Assembly (NCBI GenBank): GCA_029851945.1
Contig: JARKUZ010000038.1
Location: 1-18,759 of the forward strand
Length of the DNA stretch: 18,759 bases
Direction: 5' to 3'
From: Terrisporobacter sp.
GTDB lineage: Bacteria; Bacillota_A; Clostridia; Peptostreptococcales; Peptostreptococcaceae
How positions within the stretch are numbered: position 1 is the first letter of the stretch; each line of letters starts with the position of its first letter. The notes beneath the pieces are model-generated. The model searched no databases and was not told the origin of the DNA. It saw only the letters and a program-made list of their open reading frames with translations. A program made the translations under genes and the position numbers. Of the stretch, positions 8,326 through 16,436 are shown one piece after another.

Positions 8326-8925
8326 TTGATTTCAGCAATAATAATGGCCTCAGGATTTTCAAGACGTATGGGTCAAAATAAACTTCTTATGAAGTACAAT
8401 AATAAATTTTTAATTGAGTACACACTAGGTATTATATCTAATTGTAATTTCAAAGAGAAAATACTAGTAACTCAATATGAAGAAATAAAAAAACTTGGAG
8501 AAAAGTTAAATTTTAAAGTAGTAATAAATAAATATCCTAATAAAGGTCAAAGTGAATCTATAAAATTAGGAGTAAAAGAAAGTGATGAAAGTGAAGGATA
8601 TATGTTTTTTGTTGGAGATCAGCCACTTTTGAATAAAAATGATATAGAAAAACTGATAAATGTTTTTCAAGAAGATACTAGCTTCATAGTGATACCAAAA
8701 TACAAAGAAAGATTAGGAAACCCAGTCATATATCCAAGTATATATAAAGAACAAATTTTAAAACTAGAAGGAGATAAAGGTGGAAAAAGCATAATAAAAT
8801 CTTCTGATAAAATAAAATATGTTGATGTTTGTGAAAATACTCTATTTGATATAGATAATATAGATGATTTTAAAAATCTTTTAAAAAGAAGGGCAGAAAA
8901 TGAAAAAAGACTTAATCGTAATTAG
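8326..8925 (+). CDS. mocA: MocA/YgfJ-type molybdenum cofactor nucleotidyltransferase
   Basis: The protein of about 199 residues is a MobA-like NTP transferase. It has the nucleotide-binding start IMASGFSRRMGQNKLL, the metal-binding VGDQPLL motif, GNPVIYP, GDKGGKSII and the terminal DIDNIDDF. Family members add CMP to molybdopterin to make the cytosine dinucleotide cofactor used by xanthine dehydrogenase-type enzymes. I prefer the TTG at 8326, since AAAGGATGAT precedes it at a good distance and the protein then begins MISAII as is usual for the family. The ATG at 8317 is the alternative and would add three residues, but it has AAAAGG directly abutting it. Its 3' end overlaps yqeB by 26 nt. Confidence 0.88.
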   Translation: MISAIIMASGFSRRMGQNKLLMKYNNKFLIEYTLGIISNCNFKEKILVTQYEEIKKLGEKLNFKVVINKYPNKGQSESIKLGVKESDESEGYMFFVGDQPLLNKNDIEKLINVFQEDTSFIVIPKYKERLGNPVIYPSIYKEQILKLEGDKGGKSIIKSSDKIKYVDVCENTLFDIDNIDDFKNLLKRRAENEKRLNRN

Positions 8926-9724
8926 GGGCGGTGGAGATATAGCTACAGGAACAATACATAAACTTCATCGATGTGGATTCAAAGTAGTAATCCTTGAAGT
9001 AGAAAAGCCTTCATCAATAAGAAGGGCAGTTTGTTTTAGTGAAGCTATATACGAAAATAAATTTATAGTAGAAGATGTTGTATGTGAAAAAGCAAATAAT
9101 TTGGATGAAATATACAACATACTAGATAGAGGTAATATTCCCGTAGTAATAGATCCTTATGGAGAATACATAAAAATGTTAAATCCATTAGTAGTGGTAG
9201 ATGCTATATTAGCTAAAAAAAATCTAGGCACAAATAAATCTATGGCACCAATAACCATAGGATTAGGTCCTGGATTTTGTGCATCACAAGATGTGGATGT
9301 AGTAATAGAAACTATGAGAGGTCATAATTTAGGTAGAATTATAGAAAATGGACATGCTATGCCAAACACAGGAATACCAGGAGAAATAAAAGGTATAGGT
9401 AAAGAAAGGGTTATATACTCACCGGCAGATGGAACAATATCCAATGTAAGACAAATAGGAGATATTGTTAAAAAGGGTGAGGTATTAGCTACTATAAATA
9501 ATAGTGAAAATAATTCTATAACTGAAGTAAAAGCTACCATAGATGGTCTTTTAAGAGGTATTATAAGAGATAAAACTAATGTAAAAAATGGATTAAAAAT
9601 AGCTGATATTGACCCACGTATAGAAGAAATAAAAAATTCTTATACAATTTCTGATAAAGCTAGAACTATAGCAGGGGGAGTACTAGAAGCTATATTATAT
9701 ATGAAACAAAAACATGAGGGATAG
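8900..9724 (+). CDS. yqeB: Selenium-dependent molybdenum hydroxylase system protein YqeB (EF2563 family)
   Basis: The 274-residue product matches the YqeB family, a marker of organisms that make selenium-containing molybdenum hydroxylases. The N-terminus has a Rossmann-like glycine motif, VIRGGGDIATGT. The middle holds APITIGLGPGFCASQDVDVVIETMRGH. The C-terminal part (from about residue 170) contains a lipoyl/biotinyl-like segment, PADGTISNVRQIGDIVKKGE. It is inferred to help insert or carry the selenium for the cofactor, but the biochemistry is not settled. The start lies within the end of mocA, with a GAAGGG-type site upstream, so expression is probably coupled. Confidence 0.9.
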   Translation: MKKDLIVIRGGGDIATGTIHKLHRCGFKVVILEVEKPSSIRRAVCFSEAIYENKFIVEDVVCEKANNLDEIYNILDRGNIPVVIDPYGEYIKMLNPLVVVDAILAKKNLGTNKSMAPITIGLGPGFCASQDVDVVIETMRGHNLGRIIENGHAMPNTGIPGEIKGIGKERVIYSPADGTISNVRQIGDIVKKGEVLATINNSENNSITEVKATIDGLLRGIIRDKTNVKNGLKIADIDPRIEEIKNSYTISDKARTIAGGVLEAILYMKQKHEG

Positions 9725-9731
9725 ATAAATT

Positions 9732-10526
9732 ATGGATGAAATAATATTAAAAGAAATATACAATCAAGTTAAAAATGGATATAAAGTAGCCTTTGCCACA
9801 ATCACAAAAACAATAGGCTCAACACCAGGGAAAATGGGAGCAACTATAGCAGTATTTCAAAATGGAAATATTATGGGAACTGTTGGTGGAGGAATGATAG
9901 AGCGTAAGGTGCTAGATAAATGTATAGAGTGTTTAGAAAGTGGAGAGGACTATAACTTCGAATATACTTTAAATGATAATGGAAACTTAGGCATGCAATG
10001 TGGAGGAACTGCCTTTGGATATATAAAAGTATTTAAACCAAAGCCTAAACTTATAATTATAGGTGGAGGTCATATAGGACTATCGTTATTTAAAATAGCT
10101 AAAAATCTAGATTTCTATACTGTAGTAGTAGACGACAGAGAAGCATTTGCAAATACAGAGAGATTTGAAAATGTTGATGAAGTTTATAGTGGAAACATAC
10201 CTGACATAGTTGAAAATATGGAAGTTAACGACAATACATATGTGGTCATAGCAACAAGAGGATATGAAGGAGATTTAGTTAGTTTAAGAAGTGTGATAAA
10301 TAGAAATCCTAATTATATCGGTATGATTGGTAGTAGGAAAAAATGGATTAAAGTCAAAGATACATTGATTAGTGAGGATGTAAGTGAAGAAAAATTAAAT
10401 AGTGTTTATGCTCCTGTTGGTATAAATATTTCATCTAATAGTGTGGACGAGATTGCTTTTGGTATAATGGCGGAAATACTTTTAGTTAAAAATAATGGAA
10501 GCTTGACTCATAGGAGAGATAAATAG
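9732..10526 (+). CDS. xdhC: XdhC/CoxI-family molybdenum cofactor maturation protein
   Basis: The 264-residue protein has both XdhC domains. The N-terminal XdhC/CoxI domain contains TKTIGSTPGKMGA and GTVGGGMIERKVL. The C-terminal Rossmann domain contains LIIIGGGHIGLSLF (about 108-121), VVDDREAFANTERF and IGMIGSRKKW. Family members bind molybdenum cofactor, promote its sulfuration and deliver it to the apo-hydroxylase. In this operon it probably handles the selenium-modified form; that is inference. It starts 7 nt after yqeB and is the last gene of the operon. The C-terminus is intact, so the defence island did not truncate it. Confidence 0.9.
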   Translation: MDEIILKEIYNQVKNGYKVAFATITKTIGSTPGKMGATIAVFQNGNIMGTVGGGMIERKVLDKCIECLESGEDYNFEYTLNDNGNLGMQCGGTAFGYIKVFKPKPKLIIIGGGHIGLSLFKIAKNLDFYTVVVDDREAFANTERFENVDEVYSGNIPDIVENMEVNDNTYVVIATRGYEGDLVSLRSVINRNPNYIGMIGSRKKWIKVKDTLISEDVSEEKLNSVYAPVGINISSNSVDEIAFGIMAEILLVKNNGSLTHRRDK

Positions 10527-10616
10527 CTAGGTAAGGGTATATTAGAGATTATATGATCTTTTGAAAAAGTGAATAATTTGTTGGATATGGTAATATTGGA
10601 GTAAGGAAAATAATGG

Positions 10617-10695
10617 GTGGACGGGGTTCGATATGGTTCGTATCTACCATTGAAATCCACGAAAAGGTATTGGCTAATAAGTCAATACCTTTTTT
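10617..10695 (+). repeat. Structured island repeat, copy 1 (between hydroxylase operon and Gabija)
   Basis: This is the most divergent of three direct copies (others at 14221 and 18327). An outer stem pairs 10617-10621 with 10656-10660. An inner hairpin pairs 10630-10635 with 10639-10644 around GTT. The shared strand TACCATTGAAATCCACGAAAA follows and runs into a terminator hairpin. Just inside the outer stem, GGTTCGATA resembles a tRNA T-loop. The copy lies 90 nt after the xdhC stop and may also terminate that operon. Confidence 0.75.
10662..10695 (+). terminator. Terminator hairpin of repeat copy 1
   Basis: Arms 10662-10672 and 10083 do not apply; the stem is 10662-10672 with 10683-10693, 11 perfect pairs extendable by two (G73-T82 and C74-G81 of the 10600s), followed by a T-run ending at 10695. 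It is a strong intrinsic terminator and the likely end of the seven-gene operon. Confidence 0.85.
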
Positions 10696-10796
10696 AAATG
10701 AAAATTATTATACTAGTTTAAATAGTTGTAAATTAAAAAGGAGAATTAGATGAAATGATTAAATGAAACTATGGAAGCCTTTATTTAATAGGTGAT
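10696..10796 (+). other. Non-coding stretch with a start site but no gene (possible deleted cargo)
   Basis: AAGGAG (10738-10743) sits 6 nt before an ATG at 10750, but that frame is ATG AAA TGA. Overlapping start-stop pairs follow, giving a three-residue frame and then the ten-codon frame 10763-10795 (MKLWKPLFNR). A terminator follows at once. This looks like the control signals of a lost gene, or a very short peptide unit. I see no homology to support a protein call. Confidence 0.3.
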
Positions 10797-10834
10797 AAAA
10801 ATCCAAAATAGTAAATAGCTATTGTGGATTTTTT
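10797..10834 (+). terminator. Terminator hairpin upstream of gajA
   Basis: Arms 10797-10811 and 10819-10833 form a stem of 15 positions with a single A-G mismatch and a 7-nt loop, flanked by A and T runs. It could act in both directions. No recognisable gene lies between it and the previous terminator at 10695. Confidence 0.75.
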
Positions 10835-10853
10835 ATTATATTTAAGCAAAAAA

Positions 10854-10882
10854 TTGTAGTAAATTAATATTTTATTTAATAT
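10854..10882 (+). promoter_or_regulatory. Candidate promoter of the Gabija operon
   Basis: TTGTAG (10854-10859), a 17-nt spacer and TAATAT (10877-10882) lie about 70 nt before the gajA ATG. The region is AT-rich, so this is only a plausible pick. Confidence 0.35.
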
Positions 10883-10953
10883 ATTATAGAATTTTATGGA
10901 AAATAATATAGAATTATATAGAAGAATAATTAAGTTTATATGGGAGAGATAAA

Positions 10954-12699
10954 ATGATATTAAAAAAATTAGAAATACATAATTTTAGAAATTTTAATAG
11001 CATAAGTATAGAATTAGATAATAAAAATGTTGTGTTTGGAATGAATGATGTGGGTAAAACTAACTTCCTATATGCATTAAGATTTTTATTAGATAAAGAT
11101 GTGAGAAAAAATGGATTTATGTCTACAGATTATCATAGACATAATACTAAAGAAAAAATAAAGATTACATTAACTATTGATTTATCTGATTTTGATGAAA
11201 GCGAAGATACAAAAAAATTTGTGGCAGAGACTAGAGATGGGGGAGTTAGAAGTTCAGATAAAGGTGATATATTTTATGTAAGAGTTGAAGGGGAATATAA
11301 TGATAAAGAAGTATTCGGAGAGCCCATAATGAAGTGGGGAGATGATCTAGATAATCTTAAAGATATGCCTTTTAAAGGAACATCTTACTCAATAGATAAT
11401 ATATTTAAGTTAGTATATATAAATCCATTAGTTGATTTACAGAAATTGTTTGAAAAAAATAGAAGATATATTTTTGATGAAAATTCAAGTAGAGAAGAAG
11501 ATAAACAAATTATAGAGCAAATAAATAAGTTAACAAATAAAGTTAATGAACAAATAGGGAATATGTCAACAATAAATAGTTTTCAAAATGATATAACTGA
11601 TGAATATAAAAAGCTTAACAATGAAGATGTTAGAATCGAAATAAAATCTGAAATGGCTATAAATGGATTTTTTTCTGATTTAACGCCATACATAAAAAGA
11701 GAAGATGATGATAATCATTACCCAACTTCTGGAGATGGAAGAAGAAAAGTTTTATCATATTCATTACTTAACTATATAAATAAAAAGAAATATGAGGACA
11801 AAATAGTACTTTATTTACTTGAAGAGCCTGAGAACAATCTTCATAGATCGATGCAAATATCATTATCTAAACAGCTATTTGATGATGATATATATAAATA
11901 TCTTTTTATATCTACTCACTCTTCAGAAATTTTGTATGAAATGAATAAAGCTATGTTGATAAGAATTCATTCTAAAGAAAGAATTGAATGTAACTCATAT
12001 CTTTATAAGATAGATCCTAATTACAAAGTTAATAAAAAGAAGTTAAATAGGGAATTTTCAAACGCACTATTTTATGAAAATGTACTATTGATAGAAGGTC
12101 CTTCTGAAAAGATTTTATTTGAAAAAGTATTGGATGAAGTTAATCCTGACTATGAGCAAAAAGGAGGATATATTCTACAAGTATTTGGAACCTATTTTAA
12201 AACATATATTAGAGCATTAAAAGGTTTAGATATTAAAGTAATAGTTAAAACGGATAATGATTTAAAAGGAAAAAAGGGAAATATAAAAGAATATGAATTA
12301 TTAGGTATTAATAGATGCTGTGATCTAATGGATATGAGTAAACTTGATAATATAATTATGCCATTTGATTCAACAATAAAAAAGAAAGATAAGTTAATTC
12401 AGTTGAAAGCTAAGAAAAAAGAATTATATAGAGATTATGAAAGTCTAATAAATAAATTTAAAGAAAGTAATATATATTTATCTGAAATAGATTTGGAAAA
12501 TGATTTATTTAGTGTTATAGGTAATAGAATAGCTATACTCCTACAAAAAGAAGAAGAAAAAGTAGTTGGATATCTACAAGAGAGAAAATTATTCAATATG
12601 GTCGAACTGGTAGAAAATCTAACAAAAGATGATTGTATAAATATATATGAAAGTGAAAAATTTAAGTGTTTAAAGGAGTTGGTTAGATTTGATGGATAA
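10954..12699 (+). CDS. gajA: Gabija GajA: OLD-family ATPase with Toprim nuclease domain
   Basis: The 581-residue protein has an N-terminal ABC/RecF-like ATPase and a C-terminal Toprim domain. The Walker A is GMNDVGKTN (29-37, Lys35). A signature-like SGDGRR lies at 259-264. The Walker B region LYLLEEPENNLH is at 286-297, and STHSSEIL contains the switch His322. The Toprim part has LLIEGPSEK with Glu381, TDND with Asp434 and Asp436, and a downstream DLE triplet at 513-515. In Gabija systems GajA is a DNA-nicking endonuclease held in check by nucleotides and released when phage deplete them. Length and gene order match known GajA-GajB pairs. GGGAGAG lies just upstream of the ATG, and the 3' end overlaps gajB. 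A stand-alone OLD nuclease is the alternative, made unlikely by the adjacent helicase. Confidence 0.9.
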   Translation: MILKKLEIHNFRNFNSISIELDNKNVVFGMNDVGKTNFLYALRFLLDKDVRKNGFMSTDYHRHNTKEKIKITLTIDLSDFDESEDTKKFVAETRDGGVRSSDKGDIFYVRVEGEYNDKEVFGEPIMKWGDDLDNLKDMPFKGTSYSIDNIFKLVYINPLVDLQKLFEKNRRYIFDENSSREEDKQIIEQINKLTNKVNEQIGNMSTINSFQNDITDEYKKLNNEDVRIEIKSEMAINGFFSDLTPYIKREDDDNHYPTSGDGRRKVLSYSLLNYINKKKYEDKIVLYLLEEPENNLHRSMQISLSKQLFDDDIYKYLFISTHSSEILYEMNKAMLIRIHSKERIECNSYLYKIDPNYKVNKKKLNREFSNALFYENVLLIEGPSEKILFEKVLDEVNPDYEQKGGYILQVFGTYFKTYIRALKGLDIKVIVKTDNDLKGKKGNIKEYELLGINRCCDLMDMSKLDNIIMPFDSTIKKKDKLIQLKAKKKELYRDYESLINKFKESNIYLSEIDLENDLFSVIGNRIAILLQKEEEKVVGYLQERKLFNMVELVENLTKDDCINIYESEKFKCLKELVRFDG

Positions 12700-14191
12700 A
12701 GAAGATAGAGATAATATTTTAGAGGATGAAGGTAGTATCATTGTAACAGCGGGAGCTGGATCAGGAAAGACGACTATATTAACTAATAAAATAAGCATAG
12801 ACCTTGAAAATAACAAAAAACACTATAAGATTGCAGCTATAACTTTTACTAAAAAAGCTGCAAAGGAAATAAAAGAAAGATTAACTAGTAGCACGAGAGG
12901 TCAGTTTTTAGGAACTAATGATAGTTTTGTTGAAAATGAAATTATAAAACCTTTTATTAAAGATGCATTCGGAAATGACTATTCAAATGAATTTGAAGTT
13001 GTATATAATAAAAATAAGTTTAACACATTTAATGAAGGATTAGAATTGATAAAAAATCAAAATAAATTAGGTACATATTTTGATAATAAAAAAAACTTCA
13101 AGTTTGAATTAGCATTAAAGATATTATTAGAATCTAGAGTATCAAGACAATATATTCAGGCAAGATATTTTAAATTGTATATAGATGAGTATCAAGATTG
13201 TGATAAGGATATGCATAATTTATTTATGTATATTAACAGTGAATTAAATATAAAGCTGTTTGTTGTTGGAGATCCGAAGCAATCAATATACCAATGGAGA
13301 GGTGCAGCACCAGAACTTTTTTATGAAATGCTTAACGATAAATATAATAACTTTAATAAGTATGAATTAGTAGAAAATTTTAGATGTTGTAAAGATATAC
13401 AAAACTATTCAAATATTTTAGAGAGGGGAAATAATGATCTATATAAAGAAGTTGAATCGGTTAATGATGTTATAGGCGTATTAGATCACGACAATATTTT
13501 TAAATATTTAGACTTGGATAAGGAAATTGCTATACTACTAAGAGTTGCTAAAACAAAAAATCAAGAAATAGCAAAAGAGTTAGAATTGTATTTAAATGAA
13601 AAGGGATATAATTTTGTATATATACCAAAAACTCCATTAGATGATTTAGGAACAGAAAATAAACATATATTGCTTGAGTTAGCTAAATATACTAAAGATG
13701 AAAAATATACAATTTATGATTTGATTAATAATTTACCGATAGAACTAAGTTCGAGTGACATTAAAGATATAAACAATGCGATTGAAAAATTAAAACATAC
13801 AGATATTTCTAACGTAGATATAGATTCAATACTAAAGGAGTTTTTCTCTATATTAGAAATAGAAATTAAAGATGAAGAAGAAGTTGTTAAATTTAAAGAA
13901 ACTATATCAAATATGGCATATGATAATGCGTATAATGGAAAGATATACAAGCATAAGATAATGACAATTCATTCATCAAAAGGGCTAGAGTTTGAGCAAG
14001 TGGTGTTATGTGCTAGTGATTTTAAATTGCATTTAAATAGAGATAAAAATGAGCATTATGTAGCAACAACAAGGGCAAAAGATAGGTTAGTAATATTTCT
14101 AGATAACGAAAATTATATTAAGTATGTAAACGGTATTGCTATAAATAGTGGTTTGAATAATATTGAAAGAATAATGAAAATTATTAGATGA
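12692..14191 (+). CDS. gajB: Gabija GajB: UvrD-like superfamily 1 helicase
   Basis: The 499-residue protein has all main UvrD-like motifs in order: Walker A TAGAGSGKTT (about 19-28), motif Ia AAITFTKKAA, motif II YIDEYQDCD, motif III GDPKQSIYQWRGA, motif IV ENFR, motif V TIHSSKGLEFE and motif VI VATTRAKDRL. In Gabija, GajB is the helicase/ATPase partner that assembles with GajA and is thought to sense DNA ends or hydrolyse nucleotides. It is compact, as expected for GajB and shorter than housekeeping UvrD/PcrA. I use the ATG at 12692; a TTG directly before it at 12689 is slightly closer to the AAGGAG site. The start overlaps the gajA stop, so the two are co-translated. Confidence 0.9.
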   Translation: MDKEDRDNILEDEGSIIVTAGAGSGKTTILTNKISIDLENNKKHYKIAAITFTKKAAKEIKERLTSSTRGQFLGTNDSFVENEIIKPFIKDAFGNDYSNEFEVVYNKNKFNTFNEGLELIKNQNKLGTYFDNKKNFKFELALKILLESRVSRQYIQARYFKLYIDEYQDCDKDMHNLFMYINSELNIKLFVVGDPKQSIYQWRGAAPELFYEMLNDKYNNFNKYELVENFRCCKDIQNYSNILERGNNDLYKEVESVNDVIGVLDHDNIFKYLDLDKEIAILLRVAKTKNQEIAKELELYLNEKGYNFVYIPKTPLDDLGTENKHILLELAKYTKDEKYTIYDLINNLPIELSSSDIKDINNAIEKLKHTDISNVDIDSILKEFFSILEIEIKDEEEVVKFKETISNMAYDNAYNGKIYKHKIMTIHSSKGLEFEQVVLCASDFKLHLNRDKNEHYVATTRAKDRLVIFLDNENYIKYVNGIAINSGLNNIERIMKIIR

Positions 14192-14220
14192 CAAGTAATA
14201 TAAATTTTGATGCAATTAAA

Positions 14221-14300
14221 TCGTGGGTATTATTCTTGCGAATCATCTCCACCATTGAAATTCACGAAAACACATTGATAATTTGTCGATGTGTTTTTTT
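14221..14300 (+). repeat. Structured island repeat, copy 2 (between Gabija and McrBC)
   Basis: The copy begins 29 nt after the gajB stop. The outer stem pairs 14221-14226 with 14262-14267, ending in a G-U pair where copy 3 has G-C. The inner hairpin pairs 14229-14235 with 14240-14246 (one mismatch, TTGC loop). The strand CATCTCCACCATTGAAAT is shared with copy 3 except for one base. The terminator hairpin follows. Confidence 0.85.
14267..14300 (+). terminator. Terminator hairpin of repeat copy 2, ends Gabija operon
   Basis: Positions 14267-14279 pair with 14285-14297 over 13 bp with two G-U pairs, followed by T residues to 14300. Its stem sequence differs from copies 1 and 3 but stays paired. 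Confidence 0.85.
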
Positions 14301-14441
14301 ATTACATATACATTCTAATGTATAAAAGATATACTGAATGAAGGATAGCAAAAAATATATAAATATAGTAAAATTTATGATAAGAAGTGATGAATAAAGA
14401 GTTAATTAATATATGCAAATATACATGAGTGAGGAGTAATA

Positions 14442-16184
14442 ATGGGGATAAAATTGAAAATTGGAGATGTAGAAGAATTAAGAGATACTAAAGTTTATAT
14501 GGTTGGTAGATTAGCTAAATACAATGAGGTTGAACAACCTATATTTACTGACATAAAGAGTACTAGATTTATAACAATACCTTTATGCAAGGAGCCAGAA
14601 CCTATAGAAGATGTGAGTGCAATTTTGCCAAATAGCGAAGAAATATCTTCATATATAGGATTTGATAGTAATTTAAAACCATACCTTCCTATAGAATATA
14701 AATATTCTAACTACAAGCAAAAGGGAGATATTATTGAGAGTTTATTACAGGATAAATTAATTATTTTCAAGACCAATATAAACGTGAATGAAGAAATAGA
14801 TAAAAAAGTACAAAAAGATGGTTACAGAGATTATAAAATATTTAAAAATATGACTGTAGAAAATATATTAGACATACAGATAGATGAAAAAGATGAACTT
14901 ATAAGAGTACCAAAATTAAATATCAGGGGAAAAGATTTTATATCTAAACTAAGAGATGGTGATTATATAGAATTGGTTGAATACCCAACATATCTAGAAG
15001 CACCGGAATATATTGTATGTGATAAAAACATGTACTACTTTAATAGCTATGATTGGGAGAAACATTCAAGTAATAAAAATATGTGGTCATATAAAGGTAA
15101 CATAGATAATTTAATTATATTTGAAATAGAAAGTATGTTATCAGATGAAGAACTAATTATTTTATGCTCGAATTATACTTATTTTATAACTAAGAATATA
15201 ATAGAAAACAATCCTGGAAAAATAAATACAGTTGCAGAAATAGTAAACTACGAAGAGACAAACGAATTTGCATGTAAGGATATAAAAGAAAAACCAGTTA
15301 ATTATTATAAGAAACAAATAGATTTTTTAAAGGGAATAGAACTATACTGTAAAAGTAATGGGTTAGGATATAAGTATGAGGATATAGTAAATTTACATAT
15401 AAGTATAAAAACTAATTTTATAACTATAATTTCAGGAATGACCGGAACCGGAAAATCACAGCTTGCGTGGGCGTATGCTAAAATGTTAGATGCATCCTTA
15501 GAAAATGAAAATTTACTATTTATACCGATTAATCCTAACTATATGGAACCGTCAGATATATTAGGTTATTATAATCCAAATATAGGAATGTATACACCAT
15601 CTGAGACAGGTCTAGTCGATTTTTTAGTTAAAGCACAAAAAAATTCAAATAAAGAATTTATTATAATTTTTGATGAGATGAATTTATCACAAGTGGAACA
15701 CTGGTTTGCACCATTTATATCATTATTAGAGGCAGATGAAAATAATAGATTCTTATATTTGTATAGTAAAAATAATCGTTGCATTAATGATGAAAAATAT
15801 CCTAGTATCATAAAAATAGGAAATAATATAAGAATTATAGGTACTATAAATTTAGATGAAACAATAAAAGAATTTTCAGATAGACTTTTAGATAGAGCGA
15901 ATGTAATAAATTTAGAAAAATTAAGATTTTCTGAATTAAGCCAAGTAATAAATCACGATTTAAAGGATGATTTTTATGAAAAATATATATGTGGAGATTC
16001 AGAAGAATTTAAGAATTGGACAGTAGAGTATAATACTATAGAAATCTTAGAAGATAAACTTCAATTCTTTGATGAACTACATGATATAATAGCTAAATAT
16101 GATTCAAGAAAAGGTGTATCTTTTAGAGTAATTAATGCTATAGCTGCATATATTGCTAATATTCCAATAAATGAAGATGGATAA
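14442..16184 (+). CDS. McrB-like AAA+ protein, reading frame cut by an in-frame TAA
   Basis: The 580 codons before the stop encode an N-terminal region of about 290 residues that I do not recognise (probably target recognition), then an AAA+ domain of the McrB type. The Walker A is GMTGTGKS (332-339, Lys338). The Walker B IIIFDEMNLSQVEHWFAPF contains Asp411-Glu412. The sensor region is GTINLDETIKEFSDRLLDRA (467-486). McrB proteins are GTP-driven motors that load the McrC nuclease onto modified or foreign DNA. The frame continues past TAA 16182-16184 for 83 more codons of typical McrB C-terminal sequence, so this product is probably truncated. GAGGAG lies 5 nt before the ATG. The partner nuclease gene follows. 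Confidence 0.8.
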   Translation: MGIKLKIGDVEELRDTKVYMVGRLAKYNEVEQPIFTDIKSTRFITIPLCKEPEPIEDVSAILPNSEEISSYIGFDSNLKPYLPIEYKYSNYKQKGDIIESLLQDKLIIFKTNINVNEEIDKKVQKDGYRDYKIFKNMTVENILDIQIDEKDELIRVPKLNIRGKDFISKLRDGDYIELVEYPTYLEAPEYIVCDKNMYYFNSYDWEKHSSNKNMWSYKGNIDNLIIFEIESMLSDEELIILCSNYTYFITKNIIENNPGKINTVAEIVNYEETNEFACKDIKEKPVNYYKKQIDFLKGIELYCKSNGLGYKYEDIVNLHISIKTNFITIISGMTGTGKSQLAWAYAKMLDASLENENLLFIPINPNYMEPSDILGYYNPNIGMYTPSETGLVDFLVKAQKNSNKEFIIIFDEMNLSQVEHWFAPFISLLEADENNRFLYLYSKNNRCINDEKYPSIIKIGNNIRIIGTINLDETIKEFSDRLLDRANVINLEKLRFSELSQVINHDLKDDFYEKYICGDSEEFKNWTVEYNTIEILEDKLQFFDELHDIIAKYDSRKGVSFRVINAIAAYIANIPINEDG

Positions 16185-16436
16185 AAAATTATATCTGAAT
16201 CGTATGCTATTGATTTACAAGTTAAGCAAAGAATAGTTAGTAAGTTAAAAGGAACAAAGAGAACAATAGGAAATCTTATAGGAGAGTATGATGATGGGCG
16301 AGATTTAGTTATAGGGAGTAAGATTATAGAATTCTTAGAAAAAGAATATATAGAAAAAATAAGTAATTTCGAGAAAACGAAAGAACTTATTAAGTATAAA
16401 GCGAAGGAATTGAATTTATATGGATATACCTATTAA
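16185..16436 (+). pseudogene. Severed C-terminal part of the mcrB-like gene
   Basis: The same frame as the mcrB-like gene stays open for 83 codons after TAA 16182-16184 and ends at TAA 16434-16436. It reads YAIDLQVKQRIVSKLKGTKR near its start and GYTY at its end, the usual helical tail of McrB-like AAA proteins. No in-frame ATG or Shine-Dalgarno allows a restart. The end overlaps the mcrC start by 17 nt, as expected of an intact mcrB-mcrC junction, so the stop looks like a single-base change in AAA, GAA or CAA. Confidence 0.75.

Noticed and set aside
10617..10660. A complete tRNA or tmRNA gene
   Set aside because: Only a T-arm-like part and an ACCA-like end are seen. No acceptor 5' strand, D-arm, anticodon arm or tag-peptide region is present.
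10709..10714. TATACT as a promoter -10 just after repeat copy 1
   Set aside because: No acceptable -35 exists at the right distance, since that position lies in the terminator stem.
16182..16184. Programmed recoding (selenocysteine or pyrrolysine) at the mcrB stop
   Set aside because: The codon is TAA, not TGA or TAG, and no suitable downstream stem-loop is evident. A nonsense mutation is simpler.
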